Shown: one piece after another, positions 52,211-61,156 of the stretch
Position numbering within the stretch: the first letter of the stretch is position 1
Layout of the letters: every line of letters begins with the position of its first letter
Assembly: GCF_005146945.1 (NCBI RefSeq)
Contig: NZ_SWMS01000028.1
Coordinates: forward strand, 19,237-83,236
DNA: 64,000 nucleotides
Source of the DNA: Prauserella endophytica
Lineage (GTDB): Bacteria; Actinomycetota; Actinomycetes; Mycobacteriales; Pseudonocardiaceae
Reading direction: 5' to 3'
The notes under the pieces: generated by a model
Seen by the model: only the letters and a program-made list of their open reading frames with translations
What the model was told of the DNA's origin: nothing
Database searches by the model: none
Translations under genes and position numbers: made by a program

Positions 52211-53437
52211 TCAGCCGGCCGGGGCGGTCCAGGTGACCGGAAGCTCGTGGACGCCGTAGATGTTCATGTCGGTCCTGAGCTTCACCTCGCCGGCCGGGAC
52301 GGCGAGCCGCAGCGTCGGGAAGCGGCGCAGCAGTCCGCCGAAACCGGCGCGCATCTCGATGCGGGCCAGCTGCTGGCCGAGGCACTGGTGCACGCCGTGA
52401 CCGAAGGAGAGGTGGCCGCGCGCCGTGCGGCGGATGTCCAACGTACCGGGGTTCTCGAAGCGCGCGGGGTCGTGGTTGGCGGCCAGCAAGGAGATCACGA
52501 CGGTCGATCCCTTGCCGATGGTCTCCCCGCAGAGCTCGATGTCCTCCGTGGCGTAGCGGTAGAAGATGTCGGCGACCGACAGGTAGCGCATGAGCTCCTC
52601 GACGGCGCCGGGCAAGAGCTCCGGGTTCGCGCGCAGCTCGGCGAGCTGCTCGGGGTGCTCCAGCAGTGCGAAGGTGCCCAGCGACAGCATGTTGGCCGTG
52701 GTCTCGTGACCGGCGAGCAGCAGCAGGAACGCGGCCCCGGTCAGCTCCTCGATGGTGAGGTCGTCGTGGCGGGCCAGGTCGGACAGGATGTCCTCGCCGG
52801 GCTCGGCGCGCTTGCGGGTGACCAGTTCGGCCAGGTACCCCATCATCGCGCCGTAGGCGGCCATCTTCTCCTCGATCGACTGGTCTCTCACCAGGAACTT
52901 CGCGGAGTTGACCTGGAACGTCTCCCGGTCCGCGTAGGGCACGCCGAGCAGCTCGCAGATCACCAGCGAGGGCACGGGCAGCGCGAACTCCTTCACCAGG
53001 TCCGCAGGCGGCGCCAGGCGCGCCAGATGGTCCAGCTGCCGCTCGACGATGTCGGCGATGTGCTCTTCGAGCGTCCTCATCCGCTTGACGGTGAAGGCGC
53101 CGGTGAGCCTGCGCCGCAGGCGGCTGTGGTCCGGCGGGTCCATCGCGATGAACATGCCCGGGATCTGCGGTGACGGTTCGGTGGCGACGGGCATGTCGGA
53201 GGTCCCGTAGGGCACGTGGAGGACGCCGATGTCCAGCCGGGAGCTGAACCGGGTGTCGGCCATGAGCTGCCGGACCGCCTCGTAGCCGGTGACGAGCCAG
53301 CCCTCGTGCCCGTCGGGGAAGAGCAGCGGGCTCACCGGGCGCACCGCGCGCAGCCGCGTGAGCTCGCTCGGCGGGGCGAAGGGTCCGGCGTCGCGCTCCG
53401 TGGGAAGGCCGTACGGGATGGCGGACGTCTGGCTCAT
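52211..53437 (-). CDS. Cytochrome P450 (CYP105-like)
   Basis: 408 residues from ATG 53437 with AAAGGAC upstream. I-helix LLLLAGHETTANMLS (about 245), ExxR in EELMRYL, and heme loop FGHGVHQCLGQQLARIE (Cys about 357) are intact. The N-terminus has no membrane anchor, so it is a soluble bacterial P450. No ferredoxin or reductase gene is adjacent, so redox partners must come from elsewhere. It is divergent from a SARP-type activator whose binding-site-like repeats lie between the two genes. Confidence 0.93.
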   Translation of the reverse strand: MSQTSAIPYGLPTERDAGPFAPPSELTRLRAVRPVSPLLFPDGHEGWLVTGYEAVRQLMADTRFSSRLDIGVLHVPYGTSDMPVATEPSPQIPGMFIAMDPPDHSRLRRRLTGAFTVKRMRTLEEHIADIVERQLDHLARLAPPADLVKEFALPVPSLVICELLGVPYADRETFQVNSAKFLVRDQSIEEKMAAYGAMMGYLAELVTRKRAEPGEDILSDLARHDDLTIEELTGAAFLLLLAGHETTANMLSLGTFALLEHPEQLAELRANPELLPGAVEELMRYLSVADIFYRYATEDIELCGETIGKGSTVVISLLAANHDPARFENPGTLDIRRTARGHLSFGHGVHQCLGQQLARIEMRAGFGGLLRRFPTLRLAVPAGEVKLRTDMNIYGVHELPVTWTAPAG

Positions 53438-53484
53438 CGGAAGTCCTTTCGTGGCGGGTGTGAAGGCCACGGTCGCCGACCGGG

Positions 53485-53512
53485 CTGACATGGGGCTGAC
53501 ACGGCTCTGACA
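53485..53512 (+). promoter_or_regulatory. Three 11-bp direct repeats, SARP-type site
   Basis: CTGACA occurs at 53485, 53496 and 53507, exactly 11 bases apart, with similar flanks (TGGG, CGGC, CGGT). Direct hexamer/heptamer repeats with one-turn spacing are what SARP/OmpR-type regulators bind. The third repeat overlaps where a -35 would be for the regulator gene, whose CAGAAT box at 53534-53539 lies seven bases before GTG 53547. Confidence 0.6.
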
Positions 53513-53546
53513 CGGTCCGGCCGCCCGGCCTGGCAGAATCGACCGG

Positions 53547-56500
53547 GTGCGGATCGGGGTGCTCGGGTCGTTCGAGGTTCGCGCGGACGACGGCGCCCCG
53601 GCCGACGTGCCGGGCGCCCGGTTGCGCGGACTGTTGATCGCGCTGGCGCTCGATCCGGGCCGTGTGGTGCCGAAGGCGACACTGATTGACTGGATCTGGG
53701 GTGAGCGTCCGCCGGCCGACGCGGCGAACGCCCTGCAACGCCTGGTCTCCCGGCTGCGCAAGGTGCTGCCGGAAGGGTCGGTCGAGGGGCACCCGAACGG
53801 TTACCGGCTGGTGGTGGAGCCCGACGGCGTCGACGCCGTGCGGTTCGAACGCCTGGTCGGCGAGGCCCGCGATGGCGATGATCCCCGGCGGCTGCGCGAG
53901 GCACTCGCGTTGTGGCGTGGTGCGGCCATGCAGGACGTCGGCCTGCAGGACAGTGCTGCGTTCGACGCGGCGGTCACCCGGCTGGAGGCGCTGCGCCTGA
54001 CCGCGCTGGAGGACCGGTTCGACGCGGAGCCCGCCGCCGGCGACGTCGCGGAGCTCACCGACCTCGTGGCCGCGCATCCGTTGCGGGAACGGCTTGCCGC
54101 CGCGTTGATGCGTGCCCTCGCCGCGGCCGGTCGCGGCTCGGAGGCGCTGCTCGTGTACGAGCACACGAGGGAGGCCCTCGCCAACGCGCTGGGCGTCGAC
54201 CCGTCCGCCGAGCTGTCCGCGTTGCACGTCGCGCTGCTGCGGGGCGAGCTGGGCAGGCCGGACGAGAGCCGCAGGACCAACGTGCGCGCCGAGCTGACCA
54301 CCTTCGTCGGCAAGGAGACCGAGATCGCCACGGTCCGCGACCTCGTCGCCGAGTACCGGCTCACCACCCTGACGGGTCCGGGCGGTTCCGGAAAAACCAG
54401 GCTGGCCACGGAAACCGCGCGCATCCTGGCCGGGGAACTGCCGGACGGGGCGTGGCTCGTTGAGCTCGCGGCCGTCGGCACCGAGGACGTGGCGCGAGCG
54501 ACGCTCGCCGCGCTCGGCCTGCGGGACACGCTGATCGGCGAGGCACCGGAGACGGAGCCGGCGGACCGGGTGGTGGCCGCGGTCCGCGAGCGGGCGATGC
54601 TGCTGATCCTGGACAACTGCGAGCACGTGATCGAGTCGGCCGCGGCGTTCGCCCACCGGGTGCTCGGCGAGTGCCCGCGCCTTCGGATCCTCGCCACGAG
54701 CAGGGAACCGCTCGGCATCACCGGTGAGGCGCTGTGGCCGGTCGCGCCGCTGGACCTGCCCGCCGAGGACGCCGATCCCGCCGAGATCGAGTCGTCTCCG
54801 GCCGTCCGGCTGCTGCGGGACCGGGCGGGCGCGGTGCGCAAGGACCTCGCGACCGGCGCAGGCACGTCGGCGAGCCTGGCGCGCGTGTGCCGCGCGCTGG
54901 ACGGCATGCCGCTGGCGATCGAGCTGGCCGCGGCCAGGTTGCGCACCATGTCCCTCGACCAGCTCGCGGGCAGGCTCGACGACCGGTTCCGCCTGCTGAC
55001 CGGCGGCAGCCGCACCGCGCTGCCCCGGCACCGGACGCTGCGCGCGGTGATCGACTGGAGCTGGGAACTGCTCACCGACGTCGAACGGACGGTGCTGCGC
55101 AGGCTCTCGGTGTTCGCCGGCGGGGCGAGTCTGGAGGCGGCCGAGCGGGTGTGCGCCGGCGACGTGGCCGGGCGGGAGCAGGTGCTCGAACTGCTCACGG
55201 CGCTGACCGAGAAGTCGCTCGTGGTGGCCGGGGACGACGGAGCACCCCGGTACCGGATGCTCGGCACGATCAGGGAGTACGCCGCACGGAAGCTCGCGGA
55301 GGCGGGCGACGCGGACCGGGCACGCCGCGCGCATCTGGCGTACTTCACCGAACTCGCCGAGACCGCTGAGCCACACCTTCGCCGCGCCGGGCAGTTGGAC
55401 TGGCTCGCCGTGCTCGAGACCGAGCACGACAACATCGGTGCCGCGCTGCGCGGTGCGCTCGCGGCCTCCGACGCGGGCGGGGCGATGCGGCTCGCGGCGG
55501 CCGCGGGCTGGTACTGGTGGCTCGGCGGGCACAAGGCCGAGGGCAACGAGCTGATCATGGCGGCGACCGCAGTGCCCGGCGAGGTGGGCGACGAGATCCG
55601 GGCCACGGTGTACGCGTTCGTCACGATGTTCGTGACCTCCGGCAGGAGCGACCAGACCGAGGCGGCCGAGTGGATCCGGCGGGCGTACCGCATCGGCAGG
55701 CCCGTCCAGGACCATCACCCCGCGCTGCGGTGTGTCGCCGCACTGGAGCACCTGCTGCGGGAGCCGGGCGCGTACCAGTCGGCGTGGGAACCGTTGCTGG
55801 GCGACGAGGATCCCTGGGTGCGCGCGCTCGCGCGGCTGCACCTCGGCAAGATGAAGATCGCGCTGGGTCACGACGCGCGGGAGGCGGACACCGACCTCGA
55901 GACGGCGCTCACCGAGTTCCGTGCCATCGGCGACCGGTGGGGCATCTCGTTCGCGCTGACCGAGCTGGCACCCCGGATCGCCCTGCGCGGCGAGCTCACG
56001 GCGGCGTGCGAGCACTACGAACAGGCGATCGCGGTGGTCACCGAGGTCGGCGCTGTCGAGGACATCGCACCGATGCGGTCTCGGCAGGCGCAGCTGTACT
56101 GGCTTTCGGGCGACGAGGAGGCGAGCGCCGCCGCGATGGCCGAGGCACAGCGCTGCGCGCAGCGCCTTTCCTGGCCGGAGGCGCTGGCCGAGCTGGCACT
56201 GTCCAAAGCGGAGCTCGCGCGCTGGAGCGGCGATGCCGGGCAGGCGAGGCGGCAGCTCGACGTCGCGATGGCCCTGCTGGGCGACCACGCCGAGCGGGCA
56301 CAGGTCCGCGCGGCGGCACACGACCTCCTCGGCTATCTCGCCGAGGATCCCGGCGAGGCCCGCGAACACCGGGCCGCTGCATTCGCGGCGGCGTCCCAGG
56401 TCGGGTATGCCCCGTTGATCGCGCAGACGCTCGTCGGGATCGCGGACCTCGCGCTGCGCCACGAAGAACACGAGCAGGCGGCGAGGCTGCTCGCGGCGAG

Positions 56501-56660
56501 CACGAGCGTGCGCGGCCTGCCGGATCGCTGCCACCCGGACGCGGCCCGCATCGAGCGAGCCGCGCGGCGTGGCCTCGGCGACACGCGGTTCACCGAGGCC
56601 ACGCGGGACGGGACGCGGGCGAACTGGCGGGAGCTCGCCGCCAGCACACTCACGTGGTGA
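53547..56660 (+). CDS. SARP/AfsR-type regulator with BTAD, NTPase and TPR domains
   Basis: 1037 residues from GTG 53547. Residues about 1-95 are an OmpR-like winged helix (LRGLLIALALDPGRVVPKAT, LQRLVSRLRKVLP). Residues 95-240 are the bacterial transcriptional activation domain. An NB-ARC-like STAND ATPase follows: Walker A GPGGSGKTRLA (about 280), LLILDNCEHV Walker B, and RILATSREPL. A TPR-rich C-terminus completes it. There is no C-terminal LuxR HTH. Such proteins switch on secondary metabolism or nearby enzymes in response to an unknown ligand. The divergent P450 is the obvious candidate target. Confidence 0.9.
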   Translation: MRIGVLGSFEVRADDGAPADVPGARLRGLLIALALDPGRVVPKATLIDWIWGERPPADAANALQRLVSRLRKVLPEGSVEGHPNGYRLVVEPDGVDAVRFERLVGEARDGDDPRRLREALALWRGAAMQDVGLQDSAAFDAAVTRLEALRLTALEDRFDAEPAAGDVAELTDLVAAHPLRERLAAALMRALAAAGRGSEALLVYEHTREALANALGVDPSAELSALHVALLRGELGRPDESRRTNVRAELTTFVGKETEIATVRDLVAEYRLTTLTGPGGSGKTRLATETARILAGELPDGAWLVELAAVGTEDVARATLAALGLRDTLIGEAPETEPADRVVAAVRERAMLLILDNCEHVIESAAAFAHRVLGECPRLRILATSREPLGITGEALWPVAPLDLPAEDADPAEIESSPAVRLLRDRAGAVRKDLATGAGTSASLARVCRALDGMPLAIELAAARLRTMSLDQLAGRLDDRFRLLTGGSRTALPRHRTLRAVIDWSWELLTDVERTVLRRLSVFAGGASLEAAERVCAGDVAGREQVLELLTALTEKSLVVAGDDGAPRYRMLGTIREYAARKLAEAGDADRARRAHLAYFTELAETAEPHLRRAGQLDWLAVLETEHDNIGAALRGALAASDAGGAMRLAAAAGWYWWLGGHKAEGNELIMAATAVPGEVGDEIRATVYAFVTMFVTSGRSDQTEAAEWIRRAYRIGRPVQDHHPALRCVAALEHLLREPGAYQSAWEPLLGDEDPWVRALARLHLGKMKIALGHDAREADTDLETALTEFRAIGDRWGISFALTELAPRIALRGELTAACEHYEQAIAVVTEVGAVEDIAPMRSRQAQLYWLSGDEEASAAAMAEAQRCAQRLSWPEALAELALSKAELARWSGDAGQARRQLDVAMALLGDHAERAQVRAAAHDLLGYLAEDPGEAREHRAAAFAAASQVGYAPLIAQTLVGIADLALRHEEHEQAARLLAASTSVRGLPDRCHPDAARIERAARRGLGDTRFTEATRDGTRANWRELAASTLTW

Positions 56661-56851
56661 ACGGGATCAGGTTCAGCACTCCTCCAGCGAACCAACGTCG
56701 CTGAGGTGGTCGTCGCTGACCAGCCCTTCTTCTGGTGCCCGCGTCGGTCCGGGCCACGAGGCCCGGTGTGGACGAGGGCCAGTGTTCGGGCCGCCGGGTT
56801 CGCGCCGCCACGCCTTTCCCTGGAACGAAGACGATCGTCGCGGGTCGCTTG

Positions 56852-56870
56852 CGAGGGTGCCCTAACCTTC
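56852..56870 (+). promoter_or_regulatory. Weak IdeR/DtxR-like box before the FecCD genes
   Basis: The right half CCTAACCT is good, but the left half is poor; I count about 12 of 19 matches to TTAGGTTAGSCTAACCTAA. It overlaps TAACCT (56863-56868), which is six bases before GTG 56875 and could be the -10 of a leaderless transcript. Confidence 0.35.
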
Positions 56871-56874
56871 AGGG

Positions 56875-57927
56875 GTGAGGGTTGGGAGTGGGGGTCCAGA
56901 CGTCGAGGAGGCGGAAGGCGCGCGGGCACGGGCACGGCCCGCCCACCTGGCTACCGGGCTGCTGGCGGCGGTCGCGCTGCTGTTGTGCTGCGCGGTGCTG
57001 AGCCTGCTGACCGGCTCGGAGCCGGTGGCGATCGGCGAGGTGCTGAGGGTGCTGTTCGCCGACGACCGCAGCGAGCCGGCCATCATCGTGCACGACCTCC
57101 GGATGCCGCGCACAGCGGTGGGCATTTGCGTGGGGATCGCGCTCGGGCTCGCTGGGGCGCTGATGCAGTCGCTGACCCGCAACCCGATCGCGGACCCCGG
57201 CGTGCTCGGCATCAACGCGGGCGCCGCGTTCGGAGTGCTGGTCGCCATCGTCGGCCTTGGAATCGGGGACTTCACCGGCTACGTTTGGTTCGCTTTCCTC
57301 GGCGCCACCCTCAGCACCACGCTGGTCTATCTCATCGGCGGCCGGGGCAACGACAGCGGCACACCGGTGCGGCTCGCGCTCGCCGGGACCGCGATCGGCG
57401 CGGCGCTGGTCTCCGCGGCCGAGGCGATGGTCTTCCTCGACCCGAAGGCGTTCGACGAGTACCGGTTCTGGATCGTCGGCGACATCGCGAAACCGGAGCT
57501 GGCCGTGGTCGGTCAGCTGCTGCCCTTCCTGCTCGTCGGCGTGCTCGTGGCGCTGTCGCTGGGACCGCGGCTCAACGCGATCGCGCTGGGCGACGAGCTC
57601 GGCACGGCGCTCGGCGTGGGGCTGCCGCGGACTCGGCTGCTGGTCGGCTTCTCGGTGCTGGTGCTGGCCGGCCTTGCCACGGCCGTGGCGGGCCCGATCG
57701 GTTTCGTCGGGCTGGCCGCCCCGCATCTGGCGCGCGCGGTGACCGGACCGGACCAGCGTTGGGTGCTGCCGTACGCGGGCGTGCTGGGCGCGGTCATGGT
57801 GTTGCTCGCCGACGTGGCGGGACGCGTGGTGCTGCCCTCCGGCGAGCTGCGCGTGTCGATCCTGACCGCGATCGTCGGCGCGCCGTTCTTCGTCGTGCTG
57901 GTCCGGCGCAGGCGGGCGGCCGCATGA
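56875..57927 (+). CDS. FecCD-type iron-siderophore ABC permease 1
   Basis: 350 residues from GTG 56875. Many TM segments; family motifs RMPRTAVGICVGIALGLAGA, LMQSLTRNPIADPGVLGINA, LALAGTAIGAALVSAAEAMV, and the C-terminal GPIGFVGLAAPHLARAVTGP. It forms half of the inner-membrane channel with the next gene product; the starts overlap (ATGA). It imports ferric siderophore. No ATP-binding gene lies nearby. Confidence 0.93.
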   Translation: MRVGSGGPDVEEAEGARARARPAHLATGLLAAVALLLCCAVLSLLTGSEPVAIGEVLRVLFADDRSEPAIIVHDLRMPRTAVGICVGIALGLAGALMQSLTRNPIADPGVLGINAGAAFGVLVAIVGLGIGDFTGYVWFAFLGATLSTTLVYLIGGRGNDSGTPVRLALAGTAIGAALVSAAEAMVFLDPKAFDEYRFWIVGDIAKPELAVVGQLLPFLLVGVLVALSLGPRLNAIALGDELGTALGVGLPRTRLLVGFSVLVLAGLATAVAGPIGFVGLAAPHLARAVTGPDQRWVLPYAGVLGAVMVLLADVAGRVVLPSGELRVSILTAIVGAPFFVVLVRRRRAAA

Positions 57928-58967
57928 GCACGAGAACCGTGCGGGTGCCGGGATTCTCGGCGCGCTACTCTTCCCGGCCCGCCGTGGTGACCGGTTTGCT
58001 CGCGCTCCTGCTGCTGGCGCTGACGGGCTACGCGCTGACGGTCGGGAAGCTGCCCGTCTCGCTCGGCGAAGCGCTCGGGATGCTCGCCGGCGACCCCGGT
58101 CCGTCCGGAGTGGACTATGTCTTCTGGACGGTGCGGCTGCCGAGAGTGGTCACCGCCCTGCTGGTCGGCGCCGCGCTGGGGGTGAGCGGGGCGATCCTGC
58201 AGAGCCTTTCCCGCAACCCGCTCGGCAGCCCCGACGTGCTCGGGTTCGCTGGTGGCGCCGCGACCGGGGCATTGCTGCAGATCCTGCTGATCGGCGGCGG
58301 CGCGCTCGCGGTCGCACTGAGCGCGCTCACCGGCGCGTTCGTCACCGCGGCGGTCGTGTACCTGGTGGCCTATCGCAGGGGCGTGCCGGGACAACGGCTC
58401 GTGCTGGTCGGGATCGGCATCGGCGCGCTGCTGCTTTCGCTGAATCGCTACCTGCTGATCTCGGCCGAGGTCGACGACGCGTTCCGGGCCGCGGTGTGGC
58501 TCACCGGGAGCCTGCTCGACCGCAGCTGGGACCACGTCACCATCGCCACCATCGCCGTGACCGTGCTCGTGCCCGCGTCGGTGCTGCTGTTGCGCAGGCT
58601 CACGTTGCTCGAACTGGGCGACGAGCTCAGCACCGGACTCGGCGTCCCGGTAGGAAGGACGCGGCTCCAGCTGTTCGTGGTGGCCGTGGGCCTCGCGGGA
58701 GCGGCGACCGCGGCGGCGGGCCCGGTCGCGTTCGTCGCGCTGGCGGCTCCGCACCTCGCGCGGCGGCTGCTGCGACCCGGCGGCCCGAGCGTGGTGGGGT
58801 CCGGGCTGGTCGGCGCTGTGCTGCTGCTCGGCTCCGATGTGGCCGCACAGCAGGTGTTCCCCACCGGGGAGCTGCCCGTGGGCGTCGCGACCGGCGTGCT
58901 CGGCGGCGTGTACCTTGCGACCCTGCTCGGCCGGCGCTGGAGCCGCAGGTCCGTCCTGAGCGGATGA
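57924..58967 (+). CDS. FecCD-type iron-siderophore ABC permease 2
   Basis: 347 residues from ATG 57924, overlapping permease 1. Motifs: RLPRVVTALLVGAALGVSGA, ILQSLSRNPLGSPDVLGFAG, LVLVGIGIGALLLSLNRYLL, and GPVAFVALAAPHLARRLLRP. It should pair with permease 1 to make a heterodimeric channel for a ferric siderophore. Convergent with the receptor lipoprotein gene (43 bases between the stops). Confidence 0.93.
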   Translation: MSTRTVRVPGFSARYSSRPAVVTGLLALLLLALTGYALTVGKLPVSLGEALGMLAGDPGPSGVDYVFWTVRLPRVVTALLVGAALGVSGAILQSLSRNPLGSPDVLGFAGGAATGALLQILLIGGGALAVALSALTGAFVTAAVVYLVAYRRGVPGQRLVLVGIGIGALLLSLNRYLLISAEVDDAFRAAVWLTGSLLDRSWDHVTIATIAVTVLVPASVLLLRRLTLLELGDELSTGLGVPVGRTRLQLFVVAVGLAGAATAAAGPVAFVALAAPHLARRLLRPGGPSVVGSGLVGAVLLLGSDVAAQQVFPTGELPVGVATGVLGGVYLATLLGRRWSRRSVLSG

Positions 58968-59010
58968 ACCCGGTGGTGGGCGGCCGGCGATCCGGCCGCG
59001 CACCTGCTCC

Positions 59011-60009
59011 TCACGCGAACTGGGGGACCAGCCGCTCCAGGTCGTCGAGCAGTGCGCCCGCCGCGGACGCGGACGCACCGTCCCACCAGGACACCCTCGG
59101 CACCTCGAACACCTTGCCAGCCCGCACGGAGGGCAGCCGCTGCCACAGCTCGCCCTCGGTGTACCTGCGGAACGTGCTGGACACCTGACCGCCCTCGAAC
59201 GCCCCGCCGCCGCTGAAGTGGATGAGCACGTCGGCGTCCGCGAGGCGGCTCACCTGTTCCGGCGAGAGGCTGGTGTAGGTGTCCTCAGGTTGCTCCGGCG
59301 TGCTGGACTCGGTGCGGCGGACCCCGGCGTCTGTGAGGATCCGCGACGGGAAGATGATCGAGTCGGTGACGATCCGCAGCTCGTCGGTGGTGAACCGCAG
59401 CAGTGCGACCTTCTTGCCAGCCAGCAGGTTCCCGTGCGTGGCCCGGAACCGCTCGGCGCGGGTCCGGTACTCGTCCAGCTTCCGCTGCTGCGCTTCTCGA
59501 ACGCCGTAGACCTCGGCGACGGTGAGCGCGGACTCGTGCCATTCCACGGCATCCCGGGTGTTGGCGTAGGCGACGGTGCTCGCCAGTCCGGCAAGCGCGG
59601 CGTAGTTGTCCTGCAGCGACGCGGTGTTGCCGACGATGAGGTCGGCGCCGAACCCGGCCAGCCGCTCCACGTCGACCTGGCCGAACCCGAGGTGCTCGAA
59701 CTCCCCGGTCCCACGGGGAAGGTAGCCGGGCACCGGCGGGTCGGCGTCGAGCGTGGCCGAGGCCACCAGCGGGACACCGTGCTCCAGTGCCACCTGCAGA
59801 GCCTGGCCGGGGTCGAGTGCGATCACCCGCTGCGGGGAAAGTGGCACGTCGGCCTTTCCGTACGGGTGCTTCACCGGTTTGGTGTCCGTTGTGGACTGTC
59901 CTCCCGACGTGTCACGCGGGCCGCACGCGCTCAGTCCCAGCGTGGCCAGTCCGGCGCCGAGGCCGGTCAGAACCGTGCGTCTTCCCAGCAGGGAAGGGGG
60001 TCTTTCCAC
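59011..60009 (-). CDS. Iron-siderophore binding lipoprotein (Tat-type signal)
   Basis: 332 residues from GTG 60009 with GGAGGAC upstream. N-terminus SLLGRRTVLTGLGAGLATLG then LSAC: twin arginines and a lipobox, Cys about 29, so Tat export and lipid anchoring are likely. The rest is a class III binding protein: QRVIALDPGQALQVALEHGV, FGADLIVGNTASLQDNYAAL, ADVLIHFSGGGAF. It presents ferric siderophore to the FecCD permeases. It follows the FhuF-like gene by 33 bases in the same direction and is probably driven by the same iron box. Confidence 0.9.
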   Translation of the reverse strand: MERPPSLLGRRTVLTGLGAGLATLGLSACGPRDTSGGQSTTDTKPVKHPYGKADVPLSPQRVIALDPGQALQVALEHGVPLVASATLDADPPVPGYLPRGTGEFEHLGFGQVDVERLAGFGADLIVGNTASLQDNYAALAGLASTVAYANTRDAVEWHESALTVAEVYGVREAQQRKLDEYRTRAERFRATHGNLLAGKKVALLRFTTDELRIVTDSIIFPSRILTDAGVRRTESSTPEQPEDTYTSLSPEQVSRLADADVLIHFSGGGAFEGGQVSSTFRRYTEGELWQRLPSVRAGKVFEVPRVSWWDGASASAAGALLDDLERLVPQFA

Positions 60010-60042
60010 AGCTGTCCTCCGTGGGCGGGATGCGGCAAGGGC

Positions 60043-60879
60043 TCAGTCGCCGAAGGCCTCGGCGAACTTGGTCTGGCGTACGGTGTCGTCTTCCAGCGGG
60101 CACGTGATGCAGTAGCCGTGCTCAGGGTCTGCGCGGAAGTCGAAGCAGCAGGTGCCGCGCACCGCCCAGGCGCCCTGCGGCCGATCGGGCTGGAACCAGA
60201 ACAGCCGCGGCCCTTTCCGGATCGGGGCGCCCGCGGCGAGCAACGCGGTGGTGAGCCGTTCGCTTCTCCTCCATGCCTGGTCCAGGTCGTTGCCGAGCCT
60301 GCGCGCCGGGTTCAGCATGTAGAAGTTGAGCATGTCCACGACGTATCCCCACAGCGTGCGGCGCCCGACCCGGGTGTGCGCACTGAGTGCGTCGATCACC
60401 GGCCCGAACAAGTCGATCATCAGCACGCTCGTCCACTCGTCGAGCTCGTTCTCGTCGCGGACGGGAACGGTCCCCGGCTCGGTGGGGTGGCCGTCGAGCA
60501 CGGCCACGCGCGGGCGGACCACGTGCACCTCGCCGAGCAGGTTTCGCTCGTCGGCGGGCAGCCAGACCACGTCGGGGCGGAGTTCAGCGGACCGGCCTGC
60601 GAGGTAGGTGCCCGCCGCGGCGAGGAAGATCAGCTCCCGGCCGAAGCTCTTGAGGAAATGCACGGCGGCCGCGCTGATCTGCCGTGGGCCGCGCAGCTCG
60701 CGGAAGGCGTCGAAGGCGGGGCCGATCTGGTCTTCGCCGACAAGCCGGTCCAGTCGCCACCAGTGAGTGCCGGGGGTGTCGGCGGGCGGCTCGTCGAGCA
60801 GCACGGGAAGCGGCGCGAACGTCAACTCGGCGCACGCCTGGACGACGGGGGCCAGCGGACCGCGGTGCCTCACCTGCAT
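60043..60879 (-). CDS. FhuF-like siderophore-iron reductase (2Fe-2S)
   Basis: 278 residues from ATG 60879. The C-terminal cluster motif is GTCCFDFRADPEHGYCITCP, a CC-x11-C-x2-C form of the FhuF 2Fe-2S site. Before it, RLFWFQPDRPQGAWAVRGTC resembles the IucA/FhuF ferric reductase domain. It would release iron from imported siderophores in the cytosol. There is no ribosome site; the -10-like TAGGCT is six bases upstream, so the message is probably leaderless. Confidence 0.85.
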   Translation of the reverse strand: MQVRHRGPLAPVVQACAELTFAPLPVLLDEPPADTPGTHWWRLDRLVGEDQIGPAFDAFRELRGPRQISAAAVHFLKSFGRELIFLAAAGTYLAGRSAELRPDVVWLPADERNLLGEVHVVRPRVAVLDGHPTEPGTVPVRDENELDEWTSVLMIDLFGPVIDALSAHTRVGRRTLWGYVVDMLNFYMLNPARRLGNDLDQAWRRSERLTTALLAAGAPIRKGPRLFWFQPDRPQGAWAVRGTCCFDFRADPEHGYCITCPLEDDTVRQTKFAEAFGD

Positions 60880-60897
60880 TAGGTAAGCCTACACAAA
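60879..60897 (-). promoter_or_regulatory. IdeR/DtxR iron box over the fhuF-like promoter
   Basis: On the plus strand TTAGGTAAGCCTACACAAA matches TTAGGTTAGSCTAACCTAA at 15 of 19 positions. It overlaps the -10 and start codon of the reductase gene, so iron-loaded IdeR would block transcription. Confidence 0.7.
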
Positions 60898-61156
60898 CTA
60901 GGACGAAAAGGTCGACCTCACTCGTCGACTACCCATGGGGCCGGGCCGTGGAACAACCCGCCGCGAGTGGAGTGGACCTGACGCTGAAGCGTACGAACCA
61001 CCGCGACTCACGACCAGTTGAGCGACCAGTTCGGCATCGTGCGCCGCATCCCGCGACTCCGCTCAGGTCTCATCGTTGGGCCTGTTCGGCGCGCTGTGAC
61101 AGGCACCCTGTGAGGAAGGTGCGTCGAAGTGCTCCTCCCTCACAGAGTCGCCTGCA

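Noticed and set aside
52140..56534. A very long open frame on the minus strand opposite the SARP-type regulator and P450
   Set aside because: It is a high-GC shadow: the encoded protein is low-complexity and Arg/Gly/Ala rich, has no family motifs, and lies opposite two genes with clear domains.
56661..56874. Minus-strand short frame ending in an acidic segment with a terminal Cys, considered as a peptide precursor
   Set aside because: No start codon with a ribosome site and no modifying enzyme gene nearby. The spacer otherwise shows only the weak iron box near its right end.
60898..61156. Spacer between the FhuF-like gene and the alpha/beta hydrolase gene
   Set aside because: Searched in both directions for short genes and repeats; frames lack starts with ribosome sites and have no recognisable product.
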